Translations under genes and position numbers: made by a program
In this document: one piece after another, positions 1-7,767 of the stretch
How the letters are laid out: each line of letters opens with the position of its first letter
Numbering within the stretch: position 1 is the first letter of the stretch
Origin: an uncultured Lachnospiraceae bacterium
GTDB taxonomy: Bacteria > Bacillota > Clostridia > Lachnospirales > Lachnospiraceae
DNA: 17,757 nt
Reading direction: 5' to 3'
Assembly (NCBI GenBank): GCA_902782965.1
Contig: CACZPG010000124.1
Span: 1-17,757, forward strand
The notes under the pieces: model-generated
The model's input: only the letters and a program-made list of their open reading frames with translations
The model's database searches: none
What the model was told of the DNA's origin: nothing

Positions 1-17
1 CGGAGTTTTTTGTTAAA

Positions 18-1625
18 TTACAGTGATTTAATAAATCGCATAAATGCCTCTCTGCCTTCGTCTGTCTGCTTATAAACTCCCGCATCTTCAAGCACACCGG
101 AGAATACATAGCCAATCTCGTCATGAAGCATTTTTTCAATACTGTTTTTCTTTTCTGTAATATCATTATTGTCGGATCCATTGTTAATGTTACTTGGGGT
201 GATATTTCCGCTTTCATCCACATTATATCCGTATTTCGGCAGGAACTCTCTGGCCCAGTCTACATGACTGCTGATGCTTTCATCGGATAGGAGATTACCT
301 CTGTTCATTATTATATTTTCGAGAGTAAGCATTTCTTTCTTGAGTCTTGCAGGAAGAACAGCAAGTCCCATTACTTCTATCAGGCCGATATTCTCTTTCT
401 TGATATGATGATAAACTGCGTGTGGATGATATACACCGAGAGGATGTTCATCGGTAGTTATATTATTTCTGAGCACCAGATCAAGTTCATATACATCTGA
501 TGAAGGATCAAGTTTATTATTAGGATTTCCGGCTTCTCTCATTCGGGCAATCGGAGTGATGGTATTATGAGGAGTTCCATCGGTCTCAGCAAATATAAAT
601 GCATCCTCATCTGTGTAGGCTCTCCAGCAGCTTAGTATCTTGTCTGCTAATTCCACGATTCTTTCTATATCTTTTCCCTGAAGACGAATAGTCGAAAGAG
701 GCCACTTGACTATTCCTGAATATATATCTTCGTATCCGGGAATAATGAAATTCGTATCATAAGGAGCTCTTACCATTGGGAATTCATAACCGCCTCCCTG
801 GAAATGATCATGAGAAAGGATAGACCCTCCGACAATAGGGAGATCGGCATTTGACCCGGCTGTATAATGAGGAAAGACACTGACAAAGGACAGAAGCTTT
901 CTCATGGCAGAAGCATTAATCTTCATGGGAGTGTGCTTCTTATTAAATATGATGCAGTGTTCATTGTAGTATACATACGGACTATATTGAAGAAAGTAAT
1001 CTTCTCCATCCAGACTGATCGGAATGATTCTATGGTTCTGTCTGGCAGGATGGGAGAAATGACCGGCATAGCCCTCGTTTTCCATACAGAGAAGACAGGC
1101 CGGATAACCCGACTTCTTAGCCTGGCCGGCAGCTGCTATATCCCGGGGGTCTTTCTCAGGTTTGGAAAGATTGATTGTTATGTCCAGATCGCCGAATTCT
1201 GTAGAAGTAATCCATTTCTCATCCTTAGCGATACGGTCTGTTCTAATATAATTAGTAGCCTTGCTGAATTTATAATAATAGTCAGTTGCAGCCTTGGGAG
1301 ACTGACGGTATAACCGGTCAAATTCTGCACGAACTATGGATGGGGCCGGAGTTATGAGTCCCATGACTGCAGTGTCGAAAAGATCACGGTAGGTTATGGT
1401 ATCATTATCCATAAGACCTGACTGAAGGGCATATTCAATCATGTCATCCAGGATTAATTGAAGACTTCGAGTGTCTTCCGGATTACTTGCAACATCTGTA
1501 TATTCATCGACCTTAAAGAATTCCAGCAGCTTATTGGTTGTATAAACGGTGTCGGCTTCATCGATAAGCCCGTTATTCCTTCCGTAGGTTATCAGTTCTT
1601 TTATGAGAATATTAATATCTGTCAT
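18..1625 (-). CDS. galT: UDP-glucose--hexose-1-phosphate uridylyltransferase, class II (GalT)
   Basis: A 535-aa cytoplasmic Leloir-pathway enzyme. It exchanges UMP between UDP-glucose and galactose-1-phosphate, giving UDP-galactose and glucose-1-phosphate. The active-site signature is H272-x-H274-x-Q276, in the context SHDHFQGG, with the second His expected to be the UMP-carrying nucleophile. It is preceded by a GGS segment. Length (about 500 aa or more) and the SHDHFQGG form fit the Firmicutes class II family rather than the ~350-aa E. coli type. The ATG at 1625 has an AAGGAG ribosome site (1634-1639 on this strand) 8 nt upstream. It lies 121 bp downstream of galK, which makes the galactose-1-phosphate it uses, and has its own promoter candidate in that gap. 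No galE or galM is visible in the window. Identification is firm. Confidence 0.95.
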   Translation of the reverse strand: MTDINILIKELITYGRNNGLIDEADTVYTTNKLLEFFKVDEYTDVASNPEDTRSLQLILDDMIEYALQSGLMDNDTITYRDLFDTAVMGLITPAPSIVRAEFDRLYRQSPKAATDYYYKFSKATNYIRTDRIAKDEKWITSTEFGDLDITINLSKPEKDPRDIAAAGQAKKSGYPACLLCMENEGYAGHFSHPARQNHRIIPISLDGEDYFLQYSPYVYYNEHCIIFNKKHTPMKINASAMRKLLSFVSVFPHYTAGSNADLPIVGGSILSHDHFQGGGYEFPMVRAPYDTNFIIPGYEDIYSGIVKWPLSTIRLQGKDIERIVELADKILSCWRAYTDEDAFIFAETDGTPHNTITPIARMREAGNPNNKLDPSSDVYELDLVLRNNITTDEHPLGVYHPHAVYHHIKKENIGLIEVMGLAVLPARLKKEMLTLENIIMNRGNLLSDESISSHVDWAREFLPKYGYNVDESGNITPSNINNGSDNNDITEKKNSIEKMLHDEIGYVFSGVLEDAGVYKQTDEGREAFMRFIKSL

Positions 1626-1687
1626 TTAGGATTCTCCTTGTTATCTGTAATCTGTTAACGGCATTTTATATGTGTATATAAAGAACA

Positions 1688-1715
1688 ATTATATTTGCTG
1701 TTATACTCTGTTCAA
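1688..1715 (-). promoter_or_regulatory. Candidate promoter for galT
   Basis: Read on the minus strand: -35 TTGAAC (1710-1715), 16-nt spacer, -10 TATAAT (1688-1693). The -10 is a perfect consensus and the gap to the galT start leaves a leader of roughly 55 nt. This would let galT be transcribed separately from galK as well as by read-through. No hairpin terminator is visible in the 121-bp galK-galT gap. Confidence 0.6.
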
Positions 1716-1746
1716 ATTCGCTGTAATTGTAACCGGAGTCTGTTAA

Positions 1747-3051
1747 TTAGATAACCCGTATGCCACCATATTTGCGAATCTTCAGTACTGCGCAGGCGCC
1801 TTCTCCGAATACATTGTCAAGCGCCTTTTTGTATTCGGCAACCTTCTCGTTCTTTACGAAGGCCTGAATCGTTCCGGCGAATCCACCGCCGTGAACACGG
1901 CTGACACCGCCGGCCGTATCGTTATTTCCGAGAATCATCTCACTTATGCAGAGAGCGATAGACACGTTCTGGTGTTCTATATCATGACTTGTATATACAT
2001 TCTGAAGGAATTTGAAAGAAGAATCCCCGGAAGCCTTAACATTTGACAGGAAGGCTTTGAAATCACCATCTTTAAGGGCAGTGGCTTCATTTATAACTCG
2101 TTTATTTTCTTCGTAGAAATGAAGCGCTCTGAGAAGAGCGCGGTCTCCTGCTTTGTCTCTGATCATGGCTGTATTCTTCAGAATCTCATCCTCAGATACT
2201 TCTATCAGAACTTCTTTGTTGAAGAGAGCAGCAACTGCTTTCATTTCTGCAGGTACAGCTGCATAGTCAGGAGTAAGGTCGGCGTGGCTTCCCTTAGTAT
2301 CTGTTATACATAAGCAGTAGCCTTCCTTCTCCATATCAAGTTCTATTCTTTCTATCTCTGGTTTGTCCGGATTTGCAAAGTCTATATGGCATAGACTTCC
2401 CACAGAACATGCCATCTGATCCATTAGACCGCAGGGCTTTCCGAAATAATAATTCTCTGCGTACTGACCTATCATTGCTATGGTAACAGCATCAATCTTC
2501 ATTTCGTTATATAAGGCAGATAAGATATTGCCTATAACGGTTTCAAAAGCAGCAGAGGAGGATAGTCCTGATCCTCCAAGTACATCACTTGTAATATAGG
2601 CATCGAAACCACCGATACTGAAACCTCTTTCTTTGATTCCGGCAATTACTCCCTTGATGAGAGCCTTTGTGGTTCCTTCCTCGGACGGATCTTTGGAAAT
2701 GTCATCCAGAGAGAAACTGATAAGATCATAACCCTCGGATTTAACATTAACTATTCCGGAGGAATTTCCGGCAGCTATAGCAACAGCATCATCATTTATA
2801 GAGGCTGCAAGAACATGTCCTCTCTGATGATCCGTATGATTGCCACCAACCTCGGTTCGACCGGGGGCACTTACTATCAGGATATCGTCATTGTAATCGG
2901 TGCCGGTTGAATATATGTCACGGTAGCTGTTAACGGCGTCAATATATCTCTGTCTCTGATAGGTTAATTTATCTCTGTCAAGATATATATCCATAAGCTT
3001 TTCATCAAGCTGGTTGCTCTGAATATAGTTGATAATATCGGCTGTTTTCAT
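1747..3051 (-). CDS. galK: Galactokinase (GHMP kinase family), variant signature
   Basis: Phosphorylates galactose to galactose-1-phosphate with ATP in the cytoplasm, feeding GalT immediately downstream. GHMP-kinase motifs are in order: the N-terminal galactokinase signature APGRTEVGGNHTDHQ (about residues 62-76), the phosphate-binding loop GGSGLSSSAAFE, the catalytic-Asp segment CGLMDQMACSVG, and the C-terminal glycine-rich motif RVHGGGFAGT. I place the start at the ATG at 3051 (434 aa). An upstream in-frame ATG at 3069 would add six residues, but the purine-rich AAAGGA overlaps that longer reading and lies 9 nt before 3051, as a ribosome site should. The signature differs from the classical GRVNxxGEHTDY: Asn stands where the sugar-contacting Glu is usual, and His where Tyr is usual. 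Galactokinase is still the best call given galT next door. Confidence 0.9.
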   Translation of the reverse strand: MKTADIINYIQSNQLDEKLMDIYLDRDKLTYQRQRYIDAVNSYRDIYSTGTDYNDDILIVSAPGRTEVGGNHTDHQRGHVLAASINDDAVAIAAGNSSGIVNVKSEGYDLISFSLDDISKDPSEEGTTKALIKGVIAGIKERGFSIGGFDAYITSDVLGGSGLSSSAAFETVIGNILSALYNEMKIDAVTIAMIGQYAENYYFGKPCGLMDQMACSVGSLCHIDFANPDKPEIERIELDMEKEGYCLCITDTKGSHADLTPDYAAVPAEMKAVAALFNKEVLIEVSEDEILKNTAMIRDKAGDRALLRALHFYEENKRVINEATALKDGDFKAFLSNVKASGDSSFKFLQNVYTSHDIEHQNVSIALCISEMILGNNDTAGGVSRVHGGGFAGTIQAFVKNEKVAEYKKALDNVFGEGACAVLKIRKYGGIRVI

Positions 3052-3119
3052 AACTAAATTTCCTTTCATAAGATAACGCGTGATTTCCGATTTTTCGATG
3101 ATTACTGGAATATAAGTTC

Positions 3120-3148
3120 ATTATAAAAGGAAATGCTTTATGGAGCAA
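3120..3148 (-). promoter_or_regulatory. Promoter for galK-galT
   Basis: On the minus strand: -35 TTGCTC (3143-3148), 17-nt spacer, -10 TATAAT (3120-3125). The -10 is perfect and the spacing ideal. The leader to the galK ATG at 3051 would be about 60 nt. The promoter lies downstream of the terminator at 3215-3252, so the gal pair appears to be an independent unit. I could not identify a convincing operator or catabolite-repression site. Confidence 0.7.
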
Positions 3149-3214
3149 AGGGAAAATGCTGTGTTTTATACAGATTCTGATATTTGTAGTGTAAAAAAGA
3201 GTGTTGCTTGCGAT

Positions 3215-3252
3215 AATCAAAAAATGCGCCCTGAGAGGCGCATCTTTTGATT
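3215..3252 (-). terminator. Strong intrinsic terminator of the phosphoribosyltransferase-like gene
   Basis: A 16-bp stem (arms 3215-3230 and 3237-3252) with a 6-nt loop. The GC-rich top is ATGCGCC/GGCGCAT. In minus-strand RNA the arms pair fully except for one G-U wobble, and the descending arm ends in a run of six T, the classical form for transcription leaving the 3293-3961 gene, 41 bp away. The opposite strand has only CTTTT, so activity on the plus strand is probably weaker. Confidence 0.9.
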
Positions 3253-3292
3253 GAATGAAACGGAAATGATTCCGAGAAATTCATATATTTAA

Positions 3293-3961
3293 TTAGGACA
3301 GGTGTGTAATTCCGTCGTAGGTGAATTTGCTTCCTGAAATACCACCTGCAGAAACAAGTCCGTCAAGAGGAACTCCGGCTTTACAGAATGGACAGTCGTG
3401 AGAACTGTAGGAGGCATATCCTTCAATATCCTTCATATGGAAAATGGAATGAATATCATGTCCCTGAACGTTATCTACGGCAGAGAAAATAGCGGATATT
3501 CCTGCAATGGTTCCACCGTAATAGGTGATACATTCGATTGCCTTCTCTGTGGTCTGTCCTGTTGTAGCTGTTGCAAGAAGAAGAAGTACATGTCTGTTCT
3601 TGATCATGGGGATTACATCATCCTTGAATGTAAGCTGTCCCATTGAATTCAGCTGAGGAGTAGTAACGTACATTGTTTTGTGCTCGTTCATTGACATTAT
3701 ACCTTCGTCAGTAAGAGCATCTGCAAGATAAGCTCCGATAACATCGGTTTTATCAATACATACAATGGTATCAACAATGGTAGTTGCCATATATTCATGA
3801 CTCATAGATTTGGCCACTGCCTTGGCCTCGCTGGCACGTGCCTTAAGAGTGGTAAGGTCTATATAATAATTTATATGAGATGATGTGGTGGCGAAATGTC
3901 CCTGAGATACCTTGAGATTGATAAGGTTATTGTACGACGAATTAATTTTGAATACTTGCAT
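3293..3961 (-). CDS. Phosphoribosyltransferase-like protein (orotate PRTase-related), degenerate PRPP loop
   Basis: A 222-aa soluble protein with the layout of a type I phosphoribosyltransferase. An N-terminal region is followed by a strand-loop segment VLLLLATATTGQTT (residues 125-138) and then the glycine-turn segment YYGGTIAGISAIFS. In active enzymes the strand before TTG usually carries an acidic pair (VDDVxTTG) that binds PRPP ribose and Mg. Here those positions read LATATTG, so catalysis in the usual way is doubtful. Near the C-terminus is C190-PF-C193, a possible metal or redox site. ATG at 3961 has a GGGGG ribosome site. It stands alone between its own promoter and terminator. It may have been annotated as orotate phosphoribosyltransferase in relatives, but no pyrimidine gene is nearby, so a regulatory or altered-substrate role is possible. 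Fold assignment moderate; function unknown. Confidence 0.6.
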   Translation of the reverse strand: MQVFKINSSYNNLINLKVSQGHFATTSSHINYYIDLTTLKARASEAKAVAKSMSHEYMATTIVDTIVCIDKTDVIGAYLADALTDEGIMSMNEHKTMYVTTPQLNSMGQLTFKDDVIPMIKNRHVLLLLATATTGQTTEKAIECITYYGGTIAGISAIFSAVDNVQGHDIHSIFHMKDIEGYASYSSHDCPFCKAGVPLDGLVSAGGISGSKFTYDGITHLS

Positions 3962-4030
3962 TTTTTTACCCCCTGTAATTAAGAAAAGTTTGAAAATTAT
4001 CGATAGGTTTAGTACATAATTACAGAAACA

Positions 4031-4059
4031 ATTATACTCATTATTTCAGTTCTTTACAA
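4031..4059 (-). promoter_or_regulatory. Promoter for the phosphoribosyltransferase-like gene
   Basis: On the minus strand: -35 TTGTAA (4054-4059), 17-nt spacer, -10 TATAAT (4031-4036). The leader to the start at 3961 would be about 60 nt. It is divergent from, and shares DNA with, the addB promoter region. Confidence 0.7.
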
Positions 4060-4069
4060 GAAATATTTG

Positions 4070-4078
4070 TGGTATACT
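4070..4078 (+). promoter_or_regulatory. Extended -10 promoter for addB-addA-queF-folC
   Basis: TGG followed directly by TATACT (-10 at 4073-4078) is an extended -10 element. The -35 at proper spacing is poor (TTCTTT, 4050-4055); a better TTTACA at 4053-4058 is only 14 nt away. The leader to the TTG start at 4150 would be about 65 nt. It is the only good promoter seen before the operon. Confidence 0.55.
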
Positions 4079-4149
4079 AAGTAAGATATTTCGGGCTTTG
4101 TGAATAGTAATGAGATGAGGAATAAACAGAAAGGGCAGGAGGGATAACC

Positions 4150-7100
4150 TTGGAAACTGCGTTTGATATAGTAGCCGGTGTATCCATGTCGGGCAAGACA
4201 TATAAGCTCTGCAGGGATACTCTGAAGGAAGCGTATGACCATCCTGAGAAGAATTATATAATTGTAGTTCCGGATCAGGCAGGAAATGCATATGAGAAAA
4301 AACTTATAGAAATGAATAAGGAACTTTATGGCAGACCGGGTTTCATGAATATTGATATTCTCGGCTTCAGTCGTCTGGCGTTCAGAATATTCGAGGCTAT
4401 GGGCGTGCGTGATACTTCCGTACTGGAGGAGTATGAGAAGAGCATGCTTATTCGTGTTGTTTCGGGAGAGAGGTCCGGAAACCTTTCGGTCTATGGCAGC
4501 AGTATAGATAAATCCGGTTTTATTTCAGAGATGAAATCTCTGATAAGTGAATTCATCCAATACAATATTTCGGTTGGAGATTTAGAGAAGGTTATTGATG
4601 AAATGAGGAAGTCAGGCAAGACTTCCCTGGCTGCAAAACTGGAAGATGTGTCTGTTATTTATGATGGTTTTCTGGAAGTACTGGGGCAGATGGACAGTGG
4701 TATATCAGAGGACAGGATGAAGACTCTTGCCAAACTTCTGATATCAGATAAACCATGTAATATAACTGATGGAACCTCTTTTATTTTTGATGAGTTCAGA
4801 GGCTATACACCGGATCAGCTAAATGTAATCGGAGCGTTATCCCGGAGAGCCGGGAGTGTAAAGTTCGGAATATGTATAGATCCTGACATTCTGAAGAAAG
4901 GGCTGGTCGTCAGAGAACATGATATTTTCAGACAGAGTAATGAAACTATCAGAAGCCTTCAGGAATGTATAGGCTTCAAACCGAGAATGATCTATATGGA
5001 GGGAAATACCTCCCGTCATCCGGAACTGGTTCATCTGAGCAGAAATGTATTTCGGTATCCTATTTCGGAATATTATAGCGATGATAAGTCAGAATCTCCG
5101 TTAGAGATATATACAGCGGCGGATCCGGCTTCGGAGATACGACTGGCTGCAGAGGAAATCAGAAATCTCATCAAACGCGGGATGAGATATAAGGATATAA
5201 CTATTGTGACCGGTGACATGGAGGGCTTTGACAGATATGCTGATACGATTCTCTCAAAGTATGGTATTCCGGTATTCATGGATTACAGCAGAAAACTCAG
5301 GAAGAATCCTTTCACGCAGGCGCTTCTGAAATCAGTTGAAATTGTAACAAGTGATTTCAGTTATGACAGTGTCTTCGGGTTTATGAAGACCGGAGTGACA
5401 GGAATCGGTGATATAGATATTATTGACAGCTTTGAGAATCATGTTCTCAGAACCGGTATGCGCGGTAAGAAAATGTGGAGCAGGAAGCTTCGTCCTTATA
5501 AAGGCAGAAATTCAGACAGAGTTATCAGTGCCCAGGAAGAGGCTGAATTTCTTGCTATGGATAAAGTAAGAGAACAGATTGTAGAATCAGTGGATCCTTT
5601 AATCGGATTCTCATCAGGAAAAGCAAAGGTCAAAGAATATATACTTGCCCTTAGAGTAATAATGAGAATGCTAGGTTTTGAGAATAAGCTGCAGGAAGCA
5701 TCTGAGTTTACGAGAAAGTCAGGTCTTCTTACAGAGTCGAGAATAATGCTGAGCCTTTATCAGGTTCTTGACAGATTACTTACTGAGACAGAGGAACTTC
5801 TTGGGAATGTAGAAATGTCACTTACTGAATTCATCGAGATTTTCCAGTCCGGAATAGATGAGATTTCGGTTGGTGTGATTCCTCCAACGATAGATTCCGT
5901 TCATGTCTGTGATCCGGAACGTTCAAGAATTATAGATGCCAGAGCTCTTATTATGATTGGGGTTAATGACGGAGTAATCCCGAGGAAGAAATCCTCCGGC
6001 AGAATCCTGTCAGATAAGGATAAGCAGACCTTGTCGGATGTTCTTGAAAGTATGGAGGGTAAGAAACTGGCAGGACTGGGAGTTCAGCAGAGTATTGATG
6101 ATCTGTTCCTGATCTATCAGATACTCTCAAAACCTGTGGAGAGATTAATAATCAGTTATACTAACTCTGATTCGGGCGGTAACAGGACTGAACCTTCTTT
6201 TGTAGTGGGAAGGATATCAAGAATGTTTCCTGATAAAATAGTTGAGTGTAGAAAACCTTCAGTGCTTTCGGGAACACCGGAAAGTGATAAACCGGATATG
6301 ATACAGGATGTCAGATTCATGCTTGAAGAACTGCATGCGAGTGACGGTGAGCAGCGCAGCCGCGGATATAATGAGCGGCTTGAACGGGTGGTCAGGTATC
6401 TTGATTATACCGGGGAGAGGACTCTTCCTGATGCTGAAGATATTCTTCCGGGACTGGACTTCAGTAACAGAGCCCAGGATATTCCCTTCGAAATAATTAA
6501 TAACATAAATCTGAAGATTTCAGTTTCTAAGATAGAAAGTTACGCAGGATGCCCATACGAATATTTCCTGAAATATATTCTGGGGCTTCAGGAAAGACCT
6601 GAAAGAAAGATGGAATATTATGATGTGGGTAATATTCTTCATGGTGCTCTGGAAATGGTTTTTGAAACTATTAAGGAGACGAAGAATAATTCCTGGGAAG
6701 AACTGGATGATGATACCCTGGTAGAAATGATGCATTCCTCCCTGAATAAGGCATGGGAAGAATATGACATAAATGCCGGACAGGAAGAGGATGGCAAGAC
6801 CATGGAGGTCAGAAGAAGACTTGAAAGTCTTTCGGGGCGGACTATCAAGACTCTGAAGAAGCATATAATCATGGGTGAGTTCAGACCGGAAGGATTCGAA
6901 CAGGGATTCTCTGCACAGTTCACCGTGAATTGTCCGGATGGAAGCAACAGAGATATTCTTCTTAGAGGAAAGATAGATCGTCTGGACATGAAGGAAGAGG
7001 ATGACCGGGTATTCATCAGGGTAATAGACTACAAGACCGGTAATCATGATTTCAAGGCAGAGGAAATCAGAGAAGGAACAGACATTCAGCTGTCCCTGTA

Positions 7101-7767
7101 TACGAGAATCATTACAGAGATTCTTCAAAATAAATACAAGGATAAGAAGGTAATTCCGGCAGGAATGTATTTCTATCATATTGATGATCCGGTTATCAAA
7201 CCTGTAACTGCTAAACTGCTGGCAGAATGTGATGGAAATGAAGCTAAGGCCGGCAGGATTCAGATAGAGAAGACTCTTAAATTGAGGGGAGTATCGGATA
7301 TGTCTCCTCATATAAGTTCTGAAACGAAATCAGAGAGTGGTGATTATCCGCACAGATTTCTGAATCTTCATGACATTAGTCTTGTCAGTCCCGAGACGGG
7401 AACTGTTATTGGAAACAGTGATATTGTTCCGGTTTCCGGTAAAGATGGTGAGATATCAGATTCTTCAGTGGTTGTTGATTCAGAGAATATGGATTCGATT
7501 GGTGGGTTTAGTCTGGAGAAGATGAAGCAGGAAACCGAGAAGATTATTTCCGGATGCTTCGAGAAATCACCCATAAGATTCTCATCAGCTCAGAAGGGAA
7601 AATGCAGCTTCTGCGATTTCAGGGCGGTTTGCAGATTTAATCCGGCGGCCGGAAATGAGAGATGGATTCCGAAGGCTGAAGGAACCGCCAGATATCAGCT
7701 TGAACAGCTTACAGAGATGTATAAAATGACAGAGGGGGCAGAGATTAAGAATGCCAAATTGGAATAA
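4150..7767 (+). CDS. addB: ATP-dependent helicase/nuclease AddAB, subunit AddB
   Basis: A 1205-aa subunit of the AddAB (RexAB) helicase-nuclease, the Gram-positive counterpart of RecBCD. AddAB resects double-strand breaks and, in the family, recognises Chi through AddB. It has an N-terminal Walker A loop G10-VSMSGKT-17. At the C-terminus is a RecB-type nuclease: GKIDRLD (940-946, D943) and VIDYKTG (958-964, D960 and K962). Four cysteines with the family's iron-sulfur spacing, C801 and C1152-x2-C1155-x5-C1161, bracket the nuclease. The start is TTG, supported by AGGAGGG at 4137-4143 with a 6-nt spacer. The first in-frame ATG (Met13) would destroy the Walker loop. The 3' end overlaps addA by 17 bp, implying translational coupling. 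All key residues are present, so the protein should be active. Confidence 0.96.
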   Translation: METAFDIVAGVSMSGKTYKLCRDTLKEAYDHPEKNYIIVVPDQAGNAYEKKLIEMNKELYGRPGFMNIDILGFSRLAFRIFEAMGVRDTSVLEEYEKSMLIRVVSGERSGNLSVYGSSIDKSGFISEMKSLISEFIQYNISVGDLEKVIDEMRKSGKTSLAAKLEDVSVIYDGFLEVLGQMDSGISEDRMKTLAKLLISDKPCNITDGTSFIFDEFRGYTPDQLNVIGALSRRAGSVKFGICIDPDILKKGLVVREHDIFRQSNETIRSLQECIGFKPRMIYMEGNTSRHPELVHLSRNVFRYPISEYYSDDKSESPLEIYTAADPASEIRLAAEEIRNLIKRGMRYKDITIVTGDMEGFDRYADTILSKYGIPVFMDYSRKLRKNPFTQALLKSVEIVTSDFSYDSVFGFMKTGVTGIGDIDIIDSFENHVLRTGMRGKKMWSRKLRPYKGRNSDRVISAQEEAEFLAMDKVREQIVESVDPLIGFSSGKAKVKEYILALRVIMRMLGFENKLQEASEFTRKSGLLTESRIMLSLYQVLDRLLTETEELLGNVEMSLTEFIEIFQSGIDEISVGVIPPTIDSVHVCDPERSRIIDARALIMIGVNDGVIPRKKSSGRILSDKDKQTLSDVLESMEGKKLAGLGVQQSIDDLFLIYQILSKPVERLIISYTNSDSGGNRTEPSFVVGRISRMFPDKIVECRKPSVLSGTPESDKPDMIQDVRFMLEELHASDGEQRSRGYNERLERVVRYLDYTGERTLPDAEDILPGLDFSNRAQDIPFEIINNINLKISVSKIESYAGCPYEYFLKYILGLQERPERKMEYYDVGNILHGALEMVFETIKETKNNSWEELDDDTLVEMMHSSLNKAWEEYDINAGQEEDGKTMEVRRRLESLSGRTIKTLKKHIIMGEFRPEGFEQGFSAQFTVNCPDGSNRDILLRGKIDRLDMKEEDDRVFIRVIDYKTGNHDFKAEEIREGTDIQLSLYTRIITEILQNKYKDKKVIPAGMYFYHIDDPVIKPVTAKLLAECDGNEAKAGRIQIEKTLKLRGVSDMSPHISSETKSESGDYPHRFLNLHDISLVSPETGTVIGNSDIVPVSGKDGEISDSSVVVDSENMDSIGGFSLEKMKQETEKIISGCFEKSPIRFSSAQKGKCSFCDFRAVCRFNPAAGNERWIPKAEGTARYQLEQLTEMYKMTEGAEIKNAKLE

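Noticed and set aside
1..17. Possible galT terminator at the window edge
   Set aside because: On the minus strand only an A-run followed by ACTCCG is visible, so the hairpin, if any, is cut off and cannot be judged.
867..1313. 148-aa plus-strand open frame inside galT
   Set aside because: Lies wholly antisense to a strongly conserved galT, with no recognisable motif or ribosome site; a shadow frame.
3005..3220. 71-aa minus-strand frame upstream of galK
   Set aside because: Overlaps the galK start and its promoter and terminator region in another frame; no motif.
6520..7311. 263-aa minus-strand open frame inside addB
   Set aside because: Opposite the AddB nuclease region whose motifs are intact; composition (rich in Leu, Ser, Phe, Ile) is typical of antisense translation.
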